Counted from the first letter of the stretch, positions 1 to 8,653 are shown. The stretch: DNA of 64,000 nucleotides from Dulcicalothrix desertica PCC 7102 (GCF_003991905.1 NZ_RSCL01000010.1:300399-364398); one strand, 5' to 3'. Notes: generated from the letters alone by a model not told the origin. Numbers and translations are program-made.

Positions 1-2
1 TA

Positions 3-1220
3 GAGGAACTCGACCGCTTTAAGAAGCAAGCGGAAATGACGGGACGTAACGCACGTCAAGTATCACGTTCTTTAGATGCTTTACGTGAACAAGGTCATTT
101 AATTGATGGAGTCACAATTAATAACAGCGGTACCGTCAAAGTAGCTCTTTGTAGCAGAGAAATACTAAACTCGCTTCCGGTTGAACTCGCACACGGCAAT
201 GGAGATAACGCAATTCTTGCAGTTGCCTTAGAAATAAAACGGACAGGAGCATCGCACGTAGTCCTGGTAAGTAAAGATACAAACCTACGTATTAAAGCTG
301 ATGCAGTTGGATTAGAAGCAGAAGACTACGAAACCGATAAAGTTGATATCGATGAACTATATACAGGTACAGCAGAAGCACTTGTTGAGACATCAGAGGT
401 TGACGAACTATATAAATTGGGATGTGTGATGCTTGATACCAAGTTTTTCCCAAACCAAGCTGTAACTCTTGTCGATAAATCAAACCCTTCACACACAGGT
501 TTGGGAGTAGTTAGCCACGGTAGAATTATTCCTCTAGCTAAAATTTCTAACGGTAGCGTTTCGCGCATTCAACCCCGTAACCGTGAACAAAAATTTGCTC
601 TTGATTTATTATTGAACGATTCTATACCTTTGGTAACGCTAGTTGGCAAAGCCGGTACCGGAAAAACACTGCTTGCTATTGCCGCAGGACTACAAAAAGT
701 TGCTGACGAACGTATCTACACTCGGTTACTTATATCTCGTCCCGTTGTCCCAATGGGAAGGGACATTGGTTTTTTACCAGGAGACATCGAAGATAAACTC
801 ACTCCCTGGATGCAACCCTTGTATGACAACTTTGATTTAATCTTTGGTACACAAGACCCTTCTGGAAAACCCGCACACTGGCGCCGGGGACACGAAGAAC
901 TCATTGAGCGTGGTATGCTGCAAATCGAACCATTAACTTATATTCGTGGTAGAACCATACCCAAACAGTTCTTGGTTGTTGATGAAGCGCAAAATTTAAC
1001 ACCCCACGAGGTAAAAACTATCCTCACACGCGCAGGGGAAGGTACAAAAATAATATTAACAGGAGACCCAGACCAAATAGATAATCCATATGTTGACGCA
1101 GCAAGCAACGGTCTAACCTACATAGTAGAACGTTTCAAAGAAGAACCCCTAGCAGGTCACATCACCCTAGGCAAAGGAGAACGTTCTAACTTGGCAGAAC
1201 GAGCAGCATTATTGCTTTAA
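3..1220 (+). CDS. PIN-PhoH family ATPase/ribonuclease (5' truncated by window edge)
   Basis: The frame is open from base 3 and runs through an internal ATG at 36, so the true start lies outside the window. The visible N-terminal part (to about base 420) reads as the end of a PIN nuclease domain, with the VLVSKDTNLRIKAD block. The C-terminal half is a PhoH NTPase: Walker A GKAGTGKT near bases 647-670, Walker B FLVVDEAQN near 970-1000, then the LTGDPDQIDNP motif. Proteins of this PIN-PhoH (PhoH2-like) architecture are known as ATP-dependent RNA helicase/ribonucleases in other bacteria; that activity is inferred here. The protein is complete at the C-terminus and followed by a heptamer repeat tract. 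Confidence 0.9.
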   Translation, partial: EELDRFKKQAEMTGRNARQVSRSLDALREQGHLIDGVTINNSGTVKVALCSREILNSLPVELAHGNGDNAILAVALEIKRTGASHVVLVSKDTNLRIKADAVGLEAEDYETDKVDIDELYTGTAEALVETSEVDELYKLGCVMLDTKFFPNQAVTLVDKSNPSHTGLGVVSHGRIIPLAKISNGSVSRIQPRNREQKFALDLLLNDSIPLVTLVGKAGTGKTLLAIAAGLQKVADERIYTRLLISRPVVPMGRDIGFLPGDIEDKLTPWMQPLYDNFDLIFGTQDPSGKPAHWRRGHEELIERGMLQIEPLTYIRGRTIPKQFLVVDEAQNLTPHEVKTILTRAGEGTKIILTGDPDQIDNPYVDAASNGLTYIVERFKEEPLAGHITLGKGERSNLAERAALLL

Positions 1221-1221
1221 G

Positions 1222-1247
1222 AGTGCTGAGTGCTGAGTGCTGAGTGC
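1222..1247. repeat. GTGCTGA heptamer tandem repeat
   Basis: More than three tandem copies of GTGCTGA lie directly after the PhoH stop codon. The same unit recurs at 5520-5579, 29826-29843 and 36148-36250. It resembles the short tandemly repeated repetitive sequences of heterocystous cyanobacteria. Confidence 0.85.
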
Positions 1248-1312
1248 GAAACTCATGACAATAAGCTTGCAAATGTAAGATGCTCCCATTTTTCAATAAT
1301 CTAAAATCTAAA

Positions 1313-1669
1313 ATGAGTATAGAAGTTTACGGTATTCCTAACTGTGGCACCTGCAAAAAAGCTTTGCAATGGCTACAAACTAATGAGATAGAGTACGAAT
1401 TTATTAATACTAAAGAAAGCCCTCCTGCACGGCAATTAATCGAAGCTTGGGTAAAGAGTTTAGGTTCGCTACCAATGCGGAATACTTCCGGTCAATCTTA
1501 CCGTGCATTAGGTGAAGAAAGAAAAACTTGGAGCGATGAACAGTGGGTTGAAGCTTTTGCTCAAGACACCATGCTACTAAAGCGTCCTTTATTTGTAAAA
1601 GAGGAAACAGCAGTTATGGTTGGGTTTAAAGGTACAAATGAAGAAATACGCGAAAAATTGGGGATTTAG
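1313..1669 (+). CDS. ArsC/Spx-family thioredoxin-fold protein
   Basis: A 118-residue protein with the N-terminal signature YGIPNCGTCKKA, i.e. a CxxC redox pair at about residues 11-14. The rest matches the ArsC-like (arsenate reductase/Spx/YffB) fold, including RPLFVKEETAVMVGF near residues 86-100. The open frame extends upstream to 1280, but the ATG at 1313 gives the family's normal start (MSIEVYG), so it was chosen. Family members are glutaredoxin-like arsenate reductases or RNA-polymerase-binding Spx regulators; the sequence does not decide between them. It stands alone with no ars genes nearby. Confidence 0.85.
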   Translation: MSIEVYGIPNCGTCKKALQWLQTNEIEYEFINTKESPPARQLIEAWVKSLGSLPMRNTSGQSYRALGEERKTWSDEQWVEAFAQDTMLLKRPLFVKEETAVMVGFKGTNEEIREKLGI

Positions 1670-1749
1670 ATACTGAGTATACTAAATACATGTATACTAC
1701 ATCCGAGATGTGACAGAATCACTATAGTGTTGTAATTCATCCAGATTCG

Positions 1750-2163
1750 ATGTCTTCAAGTAATCAAACCCTCGATTTTGCAATCCAACGCTTGCGGGAA
1801 GTACGTCGCTTACTGCTGCGTCTGCACAAAGCGCTTTTAGATTCGGAACGGACCTTATATGAGCAAATATACGGACATATCCAGTCGAGTAATGAGTTCC
1901 TTGGGCTAGTTATAAACCATGAGTGGTTTAACTGGCTACATGGAATTTCGCAGCTAATCGTCCGAATGGATGAAGTGTTGTTTTCAAAACAGCCTGTAGC
2001 AATTGAACAGCCTAATGAGTTATTGGAGCAAGCTCGAACGTTACTCCAACCTAATAATGAAGGTACACCTTTAGAGCAGCGATACTTTCACGCAATTCAA
2101 CGTGACCCTAATATTGCTTTGATGCACGCTGAATTGGCACAGATGCTTAGTGTTGAGCGTTAA
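1750..2163 (+). CDS. hypothetical helical protein
   Basis: A 137-residue soluble protein, predicted mostly helical, with charged amphipathic segments such as REVRRLLLRLHKALLDSER and no signal peptide or membrane segment. A central HEWFNWLHGISQLIVRMDE stretch looks like a conserved helical hairpin. It is separated by about 80 bases from the ArsC-like gene and converges on the glycosidase gene. I do not recognise a function; similar small proteins occur as conserved hypotheticals in bacteria. Confidence 0.7.
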   Translation: MSSSNQTLDFAIQRLREVRRLLLRLHKALLDSERTLYEQIYGHIQSSNEFLGLVINHEWFNWLHGISQLIVRMDEVLFSKQPVAIEQPNELLEQARTLLQPNNEGTPLEQRYFHAIQRDPNIALMHAELAQMLSVER

Positions 2164-2187
2164 TATTTGTTGGAAGTACGTGGGTGG

Positions 2188-3096
2188 TTATTTTTGGGTG
2201 GGGTTGGCATAAAATCCTAGGTGGTTGGCAACTGGACGAGCTACCATTGGCAGTTTTGTATGAATTGGTGCGTTAAGAAGTTTGGCGCCATTGGGGGTAG
2301 ATATTGCCAAGGTTGTTGAACCTCCTCCGTCAAGGTTTAGTGCTGTATAGGCGCCAAATTCTGTTATAAATTTAGTCAATTCGGTTTTAGTTAGTCCTTC
2401 ACTATATAAAGGTTGCTTACCATCTACTAAAACTAGCCATAACTTTTTACCTTCTTTGTCAACTGCTGCGGCAACACGCGGGTAAGGTTTATCTTTATTG
2501 TCAATTTTACTCTGGGTTTTGCCGCGTTGTATCAAAATTTCGGCACCTGCTATTCCATGAACTGTACCCGCAGGACATTCTTCACCACCTGGAATTTGAA
2601 CTTGGTTATTTGCTGTAAAACACAATACATTCCACTTTGGTTCTACTGACGAATAGGTCTTACTATTTGATATAAGTTGTCCCAATACATTTGCCGTATC
2701 ATTTGTCTGTGGATAATAATCCCAAGGTGTAGCTTCGCGAAAAGGATAAAAGTAACTGCCGTTAATAGCTAGCTGTAGTTTCAACTCATTAACGAATTCA
2801 GGTATAGTTTTGGCTATAGTTTCTGTATCTGTTTTTAAAACACTTGCACCTGGAGTTACAAATGGCTTGACTCCAGGCGCCGTTAAGTCAATGCTGATGA
2901 TATGTATCAAGACCGGACGTGGTGTAACACGCGCTATACGCTGATAAATAATACCTTGAAATAATTCACGCTGCTCTGCTGTGCGAGGTGGGCGTATAAA
3001 ATGTAACCACCCATATAGTATTAATGGAAAACCCAGTATAATCGTTCCTATTATCAAGGCAATATTTTGCTTACGAATTTTGACTTGATGCTGCAT
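2188..3096 (-). CDS. phosphodiester glycosidase (NAGPA-domain) family protein, membrane-anchored
   Basis: 302 residues. Residues 13-33 (IALIIGTIILGFPLILYGWL) form one membrane anchor or signal anchor, so the rest probably faces the periplasm. The body has the phosphodiester glycosidase hallmarks: AINGSYFYPF near residue 110, RVAAAVDKEGKKLWLVLVDG near 208-227 and LNLDGGGSTTLA near 254-265, the family's strongly conserved Gly-rich motif. Members cleave sugar-phosphodiester bonds or are linked to exopolysaccharide synthesis; the substrate here is unknown. The start is 28 bases from the divergent start of the pentapeptide gene, so the two share a very short promoter region. Confidence 0.85.
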   Translation of the reverse strand: MQHQVKIRKQNIALIIGTIILGFPLILYGWLHFIRPPRTAEQRELFQGIIYQRIARVTPRPVLIHIISIDLTAPGVKPFVTPGASVLKTDTETIAKTIPEFVNELKLQLAINGSYFYPFREATPWDYYPQTNDTANVLGQLISNSKTYSSVEPKWNVLCFTANNQVQIPGGEECPAGTVHGIAGAEILIQRGKTQSKIDNKDKPYPRVAAAVDKEGKKLWLVLVDGKQPLYSEGLTKTELTKFITEFGAYTALNLDGGGSTTLAISTPNGAKLLNAPIHTKLPMVARPVANHLGFYANPTQK

Positions 3097-3123
3097 CGCT
3101 GGTTTTAGTTCCGAAAATCAAAT

Positions 3124-3936
3124 ATGGATTCTTCCCACCTTAACTTTTCAAATCAAAATTTGCAAAATCGCTCGTTTAAAGGACTTAATTTGAATGGCGC
3201 CAACTTTAGCGGTGCGGATATTCGCGGATGTGATTTTAGTAATGCACAGTTAAAAGATGTTAATTTGACAGGAGCCAAGATTGGTCAATCGCCAAGGGTT
3301 TTTGTTTTTGTGCTAACGATTGCGTGTGTAGTAGCTATTATTACGTTTAAAGCAGTCAGTGAAATGTCGTTTGGTGTACTTGGACGCACTCCTGAAGAGT
3401 CAGCCTGGTCTTACAGTGTAGCTTTGTTTGTTAGTTTGGGTATAGCTGGGTTGTGCGCTAGTTTAAAGCGTATTATTAAAGAAAATTCTATTTTTTACCG
3501 TTTGACTACAATTATATCCGGCGCCGCTTCTGGAGCTTTACTTGGGTTTTATTATGGTGGTAGTAGTCAAGGTAATAATCCTCAAATTGCGGTGATATCG
3601 GCAGTTTTCGCATCTTTGGTTATGGCATTTGTATGCTTTAAATTTAAAACTGGGTTTGTACGGGTTGTGGTTGCGGTTACTGGTTGTATTACAAATTATG
3701 GGTTTGCTTTTTTACTTAGTAGTTTGGCGTTTGCCTTTCTAAGTATTCCAAATATTTTATTAGGAAGTATTTTTATATGTCTGACTTTATTTGCTACTGC
3801 ATCAACTATGTTTTGTTTGCTACAGGCAGTTAAAGAAATTACTAGTGTTGGTGTTACATCATTTAAAGGCGCCGATTTATCTAATGCTAAATTTGATGAG
3901 TCGGTTTGCAACGGATATAACGGATGTAACGGATGA
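3124..3936 (+). CDS. membrane protein with split pentapeptide repeats
   Basis: 270 residues. Residues 5-50 carry pentapeptide repeats (LNGANFSGADIRGCDFS). These are followed by about five hydrophobic membrane segments between residues 58 and 240 and then a short second pentapeptide patch (FKGADLSNAKFDES) near 245-258. The last codons, encoding CNGYNGCNG, lie in a dispersed GTAACGGAT repeat, so the native C-terminus may have been shorter. A pentapeptide helix interrupted by a membrane domain suggests a membrane-tethered scaffold; no enzymatic role is visible. Confidence 0.8.
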   Translation: MDSSHLNFSNQNLQNRSFKGLNLNGANFSGADIRGCDFSNAQLKDVNLTGAKIGQSPRVFVFVLTIACVVAIITFKAVSEMSFGVLGRTPEESAWSYSVALFVSLGIAGLCASLKRIIKENSIFYRLTTIISGAASGALLGFYYGGSSQGNNPQIAVISAVFASLVMAFVCFKFKTGFVRVVVAVTGCITNYGFAFLLSSLAFAFLSIPNILLGSIFICLTLFATASTMFCLLQAVKEITSVGVTSFKGADLSNAKFDESVCNGYNGCNG

Positions 3937-3937
3937 G
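3909..3937. repeat. GTAACGGAT tandem repeat overlapping a gene end
   Basis: Three 9-base units (CAACGGATA, TAACGGATG, TAACGGATG). They encode the tail and supply the stop codon of the upstream membrane pentapeptide gene. Other copies are near 10214, 30037, 44955, 50421, 50463, 55563 and 55599. Confidence 0.85.
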
Positions 3938-3984
3938 TTATTTGTCACGTTGCAATGTTTTTAGATTTTATGTAGTATGGTTGT

Positions 3985-4222
3985 AACTCGTGGAAGAGGA
4001 AAGACCCCTCTGAGAGGTTTACTCGAAAAGGAAATGTTAATTAAGATGGTTAGCATTGGCGATTAGTAGGGTAAAACGTATGTGCAACGAGACTGCAACA
4101 AGGTGTCATGTTCATGGTGTGCTGACTTGAAGTTAACAGTGCGCGGGATGTGGAAGCTGGATGGTACCGCCGTTAATACGGTTCCAGCGAGTAAAACTTA
4201 ACCCATATAAGGGTTTTTTGTC
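3985..4222 (+). promoter_or_regulatory. candidate T-box-like leader of aspS2
   Basis: The 286-base gap before the AspRS2 gene ends in an element with T-box antiterminator geometry. Helix A1 is GCTGGA (4156-4161) with TTCCAGC (4182-4188). The 7-base bulge TGGTACC (4162-4168) is followed by helix A2 GCCG (4169-4172) with CGGT (4179-4182) and the loop TTAATA. This matches the T-box core TGGNACCGC, whose TGGN pairs with a tRNA acceptor end. Upstream, GTTAGCA (4049-4055) can pair with TGCTGAC (4119-4125), and GGTGTCA near 4103 resembles a Stem I distal loop. I could not resolve a full Stem I or the specifier codon. T-boxes ahead of AspRS2 are known in clostridia, not, as far as I know, in cyanobacteria. 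Confidence 0.5.
4200..4219 (+). terminator. short hairpin with U-run before aspS2 start
   Basis: AACCC (4200-4204) and GGGTT (4211-4215) flank a 6-base loop, with a run of six T starting at 4214. The AAGGG at 4209-4213 is also the only ribosome-binding-site-like sequence before the ATG at 4223. The hairpin could therefore act as a weak terminator or as a ribosome-site sequestrator for the T-box-like leader. Confidence 0.45.
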
Positions 4223-5518
4223 ATGGTACTTTGCTCAAAAAGATTTATTGCTTCGTTGGAAGCGTCGTTAACTGAAGTAGTTGTGATTTGTGGATGGATA
4301 CTGCATCTGCGAGAACTTGCTCGTACTACATTTATTGTCGTCAAGGATTGTAGTGGTCAAGTGCAATGTGTTGTAGCTTCTGAGTTGGTGCGAGACTTGA
4401 AGCTCAAGCTCGATGAACCTTTGGAAATAAGAGGTAAAATCAAGCCCGATAAACGAGCTAAACTTGGTTTTGAGTTAGAAGTTATTGAGATTAATGTTCT
4501 TAATCAAGTATCTATACTGCCTTTTAATTCCAGTTCAGATATTTCTGATATTGGTATCGAAACTATCTTGGCTTACCGTCCGTTGTCGCTGCGTCATAGT
4601 GAGATAGGTGATATTTTTCGGATACAAGCAGCTATTTTGCAATACTTTCGGCAATTTTTAGGCGCCAGATATTTTACTGAAATAGTCACATCCAAGATAG
4701 TATCTAGCGGAACTGAGGGTGGAACTAATTTGTTTGAAATCAAATATTTTGAACGTCTAGCATACCTTGCTCAAAGTCCGCAGTTTTACAAAGAGTATGG
4801 TGTTTCAGGTTTAGAGCGAGTGTTTGAGACTGGTTACGTTTATCGTGCAGAACCTCACGCAAGTAGTAGACATTTGACGGAATATTACTCTTTAGATTTG
4901 GAAATGGGGTTTATTAACAGTGCTGAAGAAGTAATTGAGTTAGAACGAGAGCTACTAACGTTTATTTTTGAGCAGTTGAACCAAAACTTCGCAGACCAAC
5001 TTAAACATTACAGAACAAAATTACTTCCCTCAATGTTGAATGTACCCACTTGGGAATTTACAGAATGTTTGAAACTACTTAATCATCACTTTGGTCGTAA
5101 CGACCTTATTGACGACCTAGACCCAGAAGCTGAACGTCAACTTTGTCAGCTAGCGGAAGCCGAAACAGGAGTCGCAGCGCTGTTTGTAATTGGTTTTCCT
5201 TTATCTGCAAGACCTTTTTACACATACCCGCGTGGTCATGAAGGCGCCTCACAAAGTTTTGACTTATTATTTGAAGGCATTGAAATTACAACAGGTGGGA
5301 AAAGATTACACAAACGCGAAGATTTAAAACAATCCTTAACAAATCGTAATCTCAATCCCGCCTCATTTGAAAATCATTTACAAATGTTTGAACTAGGAAT
5401 GCCACCACATGGAGGACTAGCAATTGGTTTAGAACGTTTAACTTCCCGAATCTTAAATCTACCCAACGTTCGACAAGCATCGCTTTACCCACGCGACAGG
5501 TATCGAATCACACCATAA
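4223..5518 (+). CDS. aspS2: archaeal-type aspartyl-tRNA synthetase (AspRS2, probably non-discriminating)
   Basis: 431 residues, the length of archaeal-type AspRS rather than the ~590-residue bacterial enzyme with its GAD insertion. Residues 15-100 form the N-terminal OB-fold anticodon-binding domain (VVVICGWILHLRE). The class II core follows: EGGTNLFEIKYF and LAQSPQFYKE near 170-195, motif 2 YRAEPHASSRHLTE near 212-225, and motif 3 GGLAIGLERLT near 398-408 with its invariant Arg. All motifs look intact, so the enzyme should be active. Family knowledge: AspRS2 charges tRNA-Asp and often tRNA-Asn, feeding the GatCAB amidotransferase. No gat genes are nearby. The leader looks like a T-box, suggesting transfer as a regulated unit. 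Confidence 0.85.
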   Translation: MVLCSKRFIASLEASLTEVVVICGWILHLRELARTTFIVVKDCSGQVQCVVASELVRDLKLKLDEPLEIRGKIKPDKRAKLGFELEVIEINVLNQVSILPFNSSSDISDIGIETILAYRPLSLRHSEIGDIFRIQAAILQYFRQFLGARYFTEIVTSKIVSSGTEGGTNLFEIKYFERLAYLAQSPQFYKEYGVSGLERVFETGYVYRAEPHASSRHLTEYYSLDLEMGFINSAEEVIELERELLTFIFEQLNQNFADQLKHYRTKLLPSMLNVPTWEFTECLKLLNHHFGRNDLIDDLDPEAERQLCQLAEAETGVAALFVIGFPLSARPFYTYPRGHEGASQSFDLLFEGIEITTGGKRLHKREDLKQSLTNRNLNPASFENHLQMFELGMPPHGGLAIGLERLTSRILNLPNVRQASLYPRDRYRITP

Positions 5519-5519
5519 A

Positions 5520-5579
5520 AGTGCTGAGTTATGAGTGCTGAGTGCTGAGTTTGGAATAATACTCAGCACTCAGCACTTT
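5520..5579. terminator. GTGCTGA inverted repeat between convergent genes
   Basis: Copies of GTGCTGA (5520-5550) face inverted copies ACTCAGCACTCAGCAC (5561-5576), forming a long hairpin between the convergent aspS2 and lysozyme-like genes. It probably serves as a bidirectional terminator built from a dispersed repeat. Confidence 0.6.
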
Positions 5580-5586
5580 CAACTAA

Positions 5587-6294
5587 TTATTGAATATCCT
5601 TCAAAGTTGTATCGTAACCGCTAAACATTTCTAAATAATCTAAAATTGAAGTACCAAATTCATCGCGCGAAACTTTACCCTGTACAAGTAAATTTACCAT
5701 GTTATCTGGCCCGCGTAAGTGTGTAGCAGCAAGAAGACCCGAAAGTGTAATGGTGATAGTTTTTAATTTATTACCATCTTTAAACTTGATGGGTTTATTA
5801 AGATACTGATTGATTGATTTGCCTCGCTGTTTGAGTAGAGAGTTTACATCTTGCCAGTACACAGCAAAAGCTTCTTTGATTGCTGTTTCTTGTACATTTG
5901 GGGAATTTAAAAATTTGTTTTTACTATCAATACCACGTTTGTTAGTCCACGTTCCACGCCAATAATTCTTATCGGCGCCATTCCCATAGTAAACTTGTGC
6001 CTTGTAATAACCCAAACGTCTTAATAAAACTTCTGCAAACTGATACTTACCAAGGAAATATAATTGAGGATTAATAAATCTATACGCAGTGGCGCCTGTT
6101 CTGCCTGTCTCACGTTCTCCAAGCGCATTTAACATGTCTTGAAAGCTACCTTTTCTTTTTGAAGCTTGATTTTGTTTTGTATTAACTATTTCAGCCTGTG
6201 TACATAGATAAGGGTATTTTACATTGACAGTGTTATTTATATCAGTAATTTGAACAGTTAATAACTGCGAGATTAAAAGTAATGTAGAATACAT
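5587..6294 (-). CDS. putative exported lysozyme-like (peptidoglycan lytic) protein
   Basis: 235 residues with a hydrophobic N-terminus (MYSTLLLISQLLTVQI) that could be a signal peptide. The core pattern GERETGRTG near residue 60, then FLGKYQFAEVLLRRLGYY near 80-97 and LSGLLAATHLRGPDN near 185-200, resembles the lysozyme-like/tail-associated lysin fold, where an early Glu is catalytic and a KYQF helix packs beside it. I therefore call it a probable muramidase-like protein, not more. It converges on aspS2 and is separated from the next upstream gene by a 28-base perfect palindrome. Confidence 0.55.
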   Translation of the reverse strand: MYSTLLLISQLLTVQITDINNTVNVKYPYLCTQAEIVNTKQNQASKRKGSFQDMLNALGERETGRTGATAYRFINPQLYFLGKYQFAEVLLRRLGYYKAQVYYGNGADKNYWRGTWTNKRGIDSKNKFLNSPNVQETAIKEAFAVYWQDVNSLLKQRGKSINQYLNKPIKFKDGNKLKTITITLSGLLAATHLRGPDNMVNLLVQGKVSRDEFGTSILDYLEMFSGYDTTLKDIQ

Positions 6295-6366
6295 GTGGTT
6301 GCTTAGGTAAATTCAATCTCATTTTAAACCTAAGCTATGTTGATATAGATGTATCATGGAATACAT

Positions 6367-6394
6367 GTATAGACGTTACATGTAACGTCTATAC
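6367..6394. repeat. 28-bp perfect palindrome (GACGTTACATGTAACGTC family)
   Basis: A perfect palindrome centred at 6380/6381 with core AGACGTTACATGTAACGTCT. Related copies: 10397-10424 (imperfect), 12718-12741, 42380-42407 and 49292-49311 (variant core). This copy lies just 3' of the kinase-WD40 gene on the minus strand and may terminate it. Confidence 0.85.
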
Positions 6395-6430
6395 AGGATT
6401 TTGAACGTAACAGGTTTTGGACGTTAGTGT

Positions 6431-8557
6431 TCAAGGAGTAATTCTCCAAATTTTAATAGTGCCATCTTCACTACCACTGACAAGTGTTTTGCCATCTGTA
6501 GTAAAAGCAATAGACCAAACGCGGCTATTATGACCTTGCAGGGTGCGAATTTCTTCACCACTGAAAGGATTCCATAATTTAATCATTGTGTCACTACTGG
6601 CACTAGCTAACATTGTAGAGTCGAAACTAAAGGCAACAGACCAAATTGTATCGGTGTGACCTTGAAGCATTCGGTACTCCTGACCGTTGGATACATTCCA
6701 GAGTTTGATGGTTCTGTCGCTACTTCCACTAGCAATTTGATTACCATCTGGACTAAAGGCAATTTGCGTCACGGTATCTTTATGACCTTTTAAGGTACGA
6801 AACTCTTCTCCAGTGGAAACGTTCCATAACTTAATAGTTTTATCATTACTTCCTGCTGCAACTACTTTACCGTCAAGACTAAATGCAACTGATGTAACTC
6901 TACTTATGTGACCTTTAAGGGTACGAATTTCTTCTCCTGTGGCAATATTCCAAAGTTTTATTGTTTTATCAGAGCTACTTGTAGCAAGTGTTTTTTTGTC
7001 TGGACTAAAAGCTAAATCGGTAATAGCATCATTATGACCTACAAACGTGCGGATTTCTTGCCCTGTTTCAACGTTCCACAGTTTTGCTGTTTTATCAGTG
7101 CTACCACTGGCTAAAGTTTTACTATCGGCACTAAAGACAACTTTCATTACACTTTGATTGTGACCTCTCAGCATACGAATTTCTTCACCATCCAGACTCC
7201 ACAGTTTGATAGTTTTGTCAGTGCTACCACTAGCTAAAGTTTTTCTATTTGCGCTAATTGCAACAGACATCACGTAACCTGAATGTGCTGAAATTGTTTG
7301 TTGCAAGAAAGCACTGCTGGGCAAACTACTAATCAAAAATGTTGGCGCCGTTGGAAATATTTTGTACCGCATATAGCCGTATATTTGCGTACCAGTTAAA
7401 CTGACCACTAATACGGCGCTACTTATTAATAAAGATTTTGCTATTTTGGTATTTGCGAGGAACGCTGAACGTATAGATGCAAATTTAGCTAGGAATTGTG
7501 CTAGGGGTGAGGGTTTAAATAACCGTTGTGATGAGAACCGACGCTGATTGTTTGTTGATAAGGAAGGCAAAGGAATTTGTCCATTGGAGGTTGATGAAGT
7601 GGCGCCTATATCTAAATCCCTTTGTACTTCTTCAGCCGATTGATAGCGCTGGTTGATATCTTTTTTAAGCAGTTTATCAAGAATCTCTCCCAATTCATTA
7701 GATACTTCATGTCGAAGATGATGGCGCCATGAATTTACCCAACTGTATCCGTATTCTGTCCATAGTTGGAATGGTGAAACACCAGTCATTAAATGAAAAC
7801 ACGTGGCGCCTAGACTAAATAAATCACTAGCCGGATACGCTTCACCACCGTTAATTTGTTCAATTGGACTGTATCCAAACGAACCAATGGTTGTGCCTGG
7901 TTTAGTTTGGACTGTCGCAGTTAACTGCTTTGAGGCGCCGAAGTCAATCAAAACGATATCACCACCACGTTTGTGTATTCCTGATGTTGATGTATGTGGT
8001 GTCGAGCGAAAAGTACTGTATTGAAGTGAACGACGCATGATATTTTGAGGCTTGATATCACGGTGAATAACTCCGTGTTCGTGAATAAAATTCAGTACAG
8101 GTAACACGTACATAAATAATTCACGAATTTGAGCCTCATTAAAACTTGTTCGCTGTTGCAGTTCTCTAAATAAATTTTGACCTTCAATAAACTCTTGGAC
8201 GAGATACAAATAATTATCTTGCTCAAAGTAGGCAAGCAACGTTGGAATTTGCGAATGTCTCCCAAGCTCTTGTAAACGTTTGGCTTCTTCCTTAAAAAGC
8301 TCAATAGCCTTATTTAAAGCCCATGTACCTTGGACTTTGGGTGCTAATTGCTTGACAACACAACGTTCATTAAGCTTATCAACATCTTCTGCCAAATAAG
8401 TTCTGCCAAAACCTCCCTCATCGGAAAGTACTTTAGTAACACGATAATGACCTCGAAGTAATATGGTCAGAGGTGCGCTGCAACTCTGGCAATACTGATT
8501 TGTGTCAGGATTGATAGGACTGGGGCAATCTGGGTTTAGGCAGCAGAGCATCTTCAC
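6431..8557 (-). CDS. Ser/Thr protein kinase with C-terminal WD40 propeller
   Basis: 708 residues. The N-terminus has a CxxxxC...CxxC zinc-ribbon-like patch (CLNPDCPSP, CQSC) at residues 6-29. The kinase domain spans about 36-310: Gly loop EGGFGRTYLAED, VKQL lysine, HRDIKPQNIM catalytic loop, DFGASKQL and the PASDLFSLG segment, all intact. Residues ~372-395 form one membrane segment, and residues 415-708 hold seven WD40 blades (DGKTLASGSxDKTIKLW type). This is the cyanobacterial Hanks-type kinase-WD40 family. The kinase is predicted to be cytoplasmic and the propeller extracytoplasmic or tail-sensing. The next gene upstream on the same strand is another WD40 protein. Confidence 0.92.
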   Translation of the reverse strand: MKMLCCLNPDCPSPINPDTNQYCQSCSAPLTILLRGHYRVTKVLSDEGGFGRTYLAEDVDKLNERCVVKQLAPKVQGTWALNKAIELFKEEAKRLQELGRHSQIPTLLAYFEQDNYLYLVQEFIEGQNLFRELQQRTSFNEAQIRELFMYVLPVLNFIHEHGVIHRDIKPQNIMRRSLQYSTFRSTPHTSTSGIHKRGGDIVLIDFGASKQLTATVQTKPGTTIGSFGYSPIEQINGGEAYPASDLFSLGATCFHLMTGVSPFQLWTEYGYSWVNSWRHHLRHEVSNELGEILDKLLKKDINQRYQSAEEVQRDLDIGATSSTSNGQIPLPSLSTNNQRRFSSQRLFKPSPLAQFLAKFASIRSAFLANTKIAKSLLISSAVLVVSLTGTQIYGYMRYKIFPTAPTFLISSLPSSAFLQQTISAHSGYVMSVAISANRKTLASGSTDKTIKLWSLDGEEIRMLRGHNQSVMKVVFSADSKTLASGSTDKTAKLWNVETGQEIRTFVGHNDAITDLAFSPDKKTLATSSSDKTIKLWNIATGEEIRTLKGHISRVTSVAFSLDGKVVAAGSNDKTIKLWNVSTGEEFRTLKGHKDTVTQIAFSPDGNQIASGSSDRTIKLWNVSNGQEYRMLQGHTDTIWSVAFSFDSTMLASASSDTMIKLWNPFSGEEIRTLQGHNSRVWSIAFTTDGKTLVSGSEDGTIKIWRITP

Positions 8558-8653
8558 AGCAACTTTGTTCCAGTATAGATGTTAATGATAGCGCTAGCTA
8601 ATAAATATCTCTGCTAATTTGCCTAATTTTTAATTATTTAATCTATTTAAATT

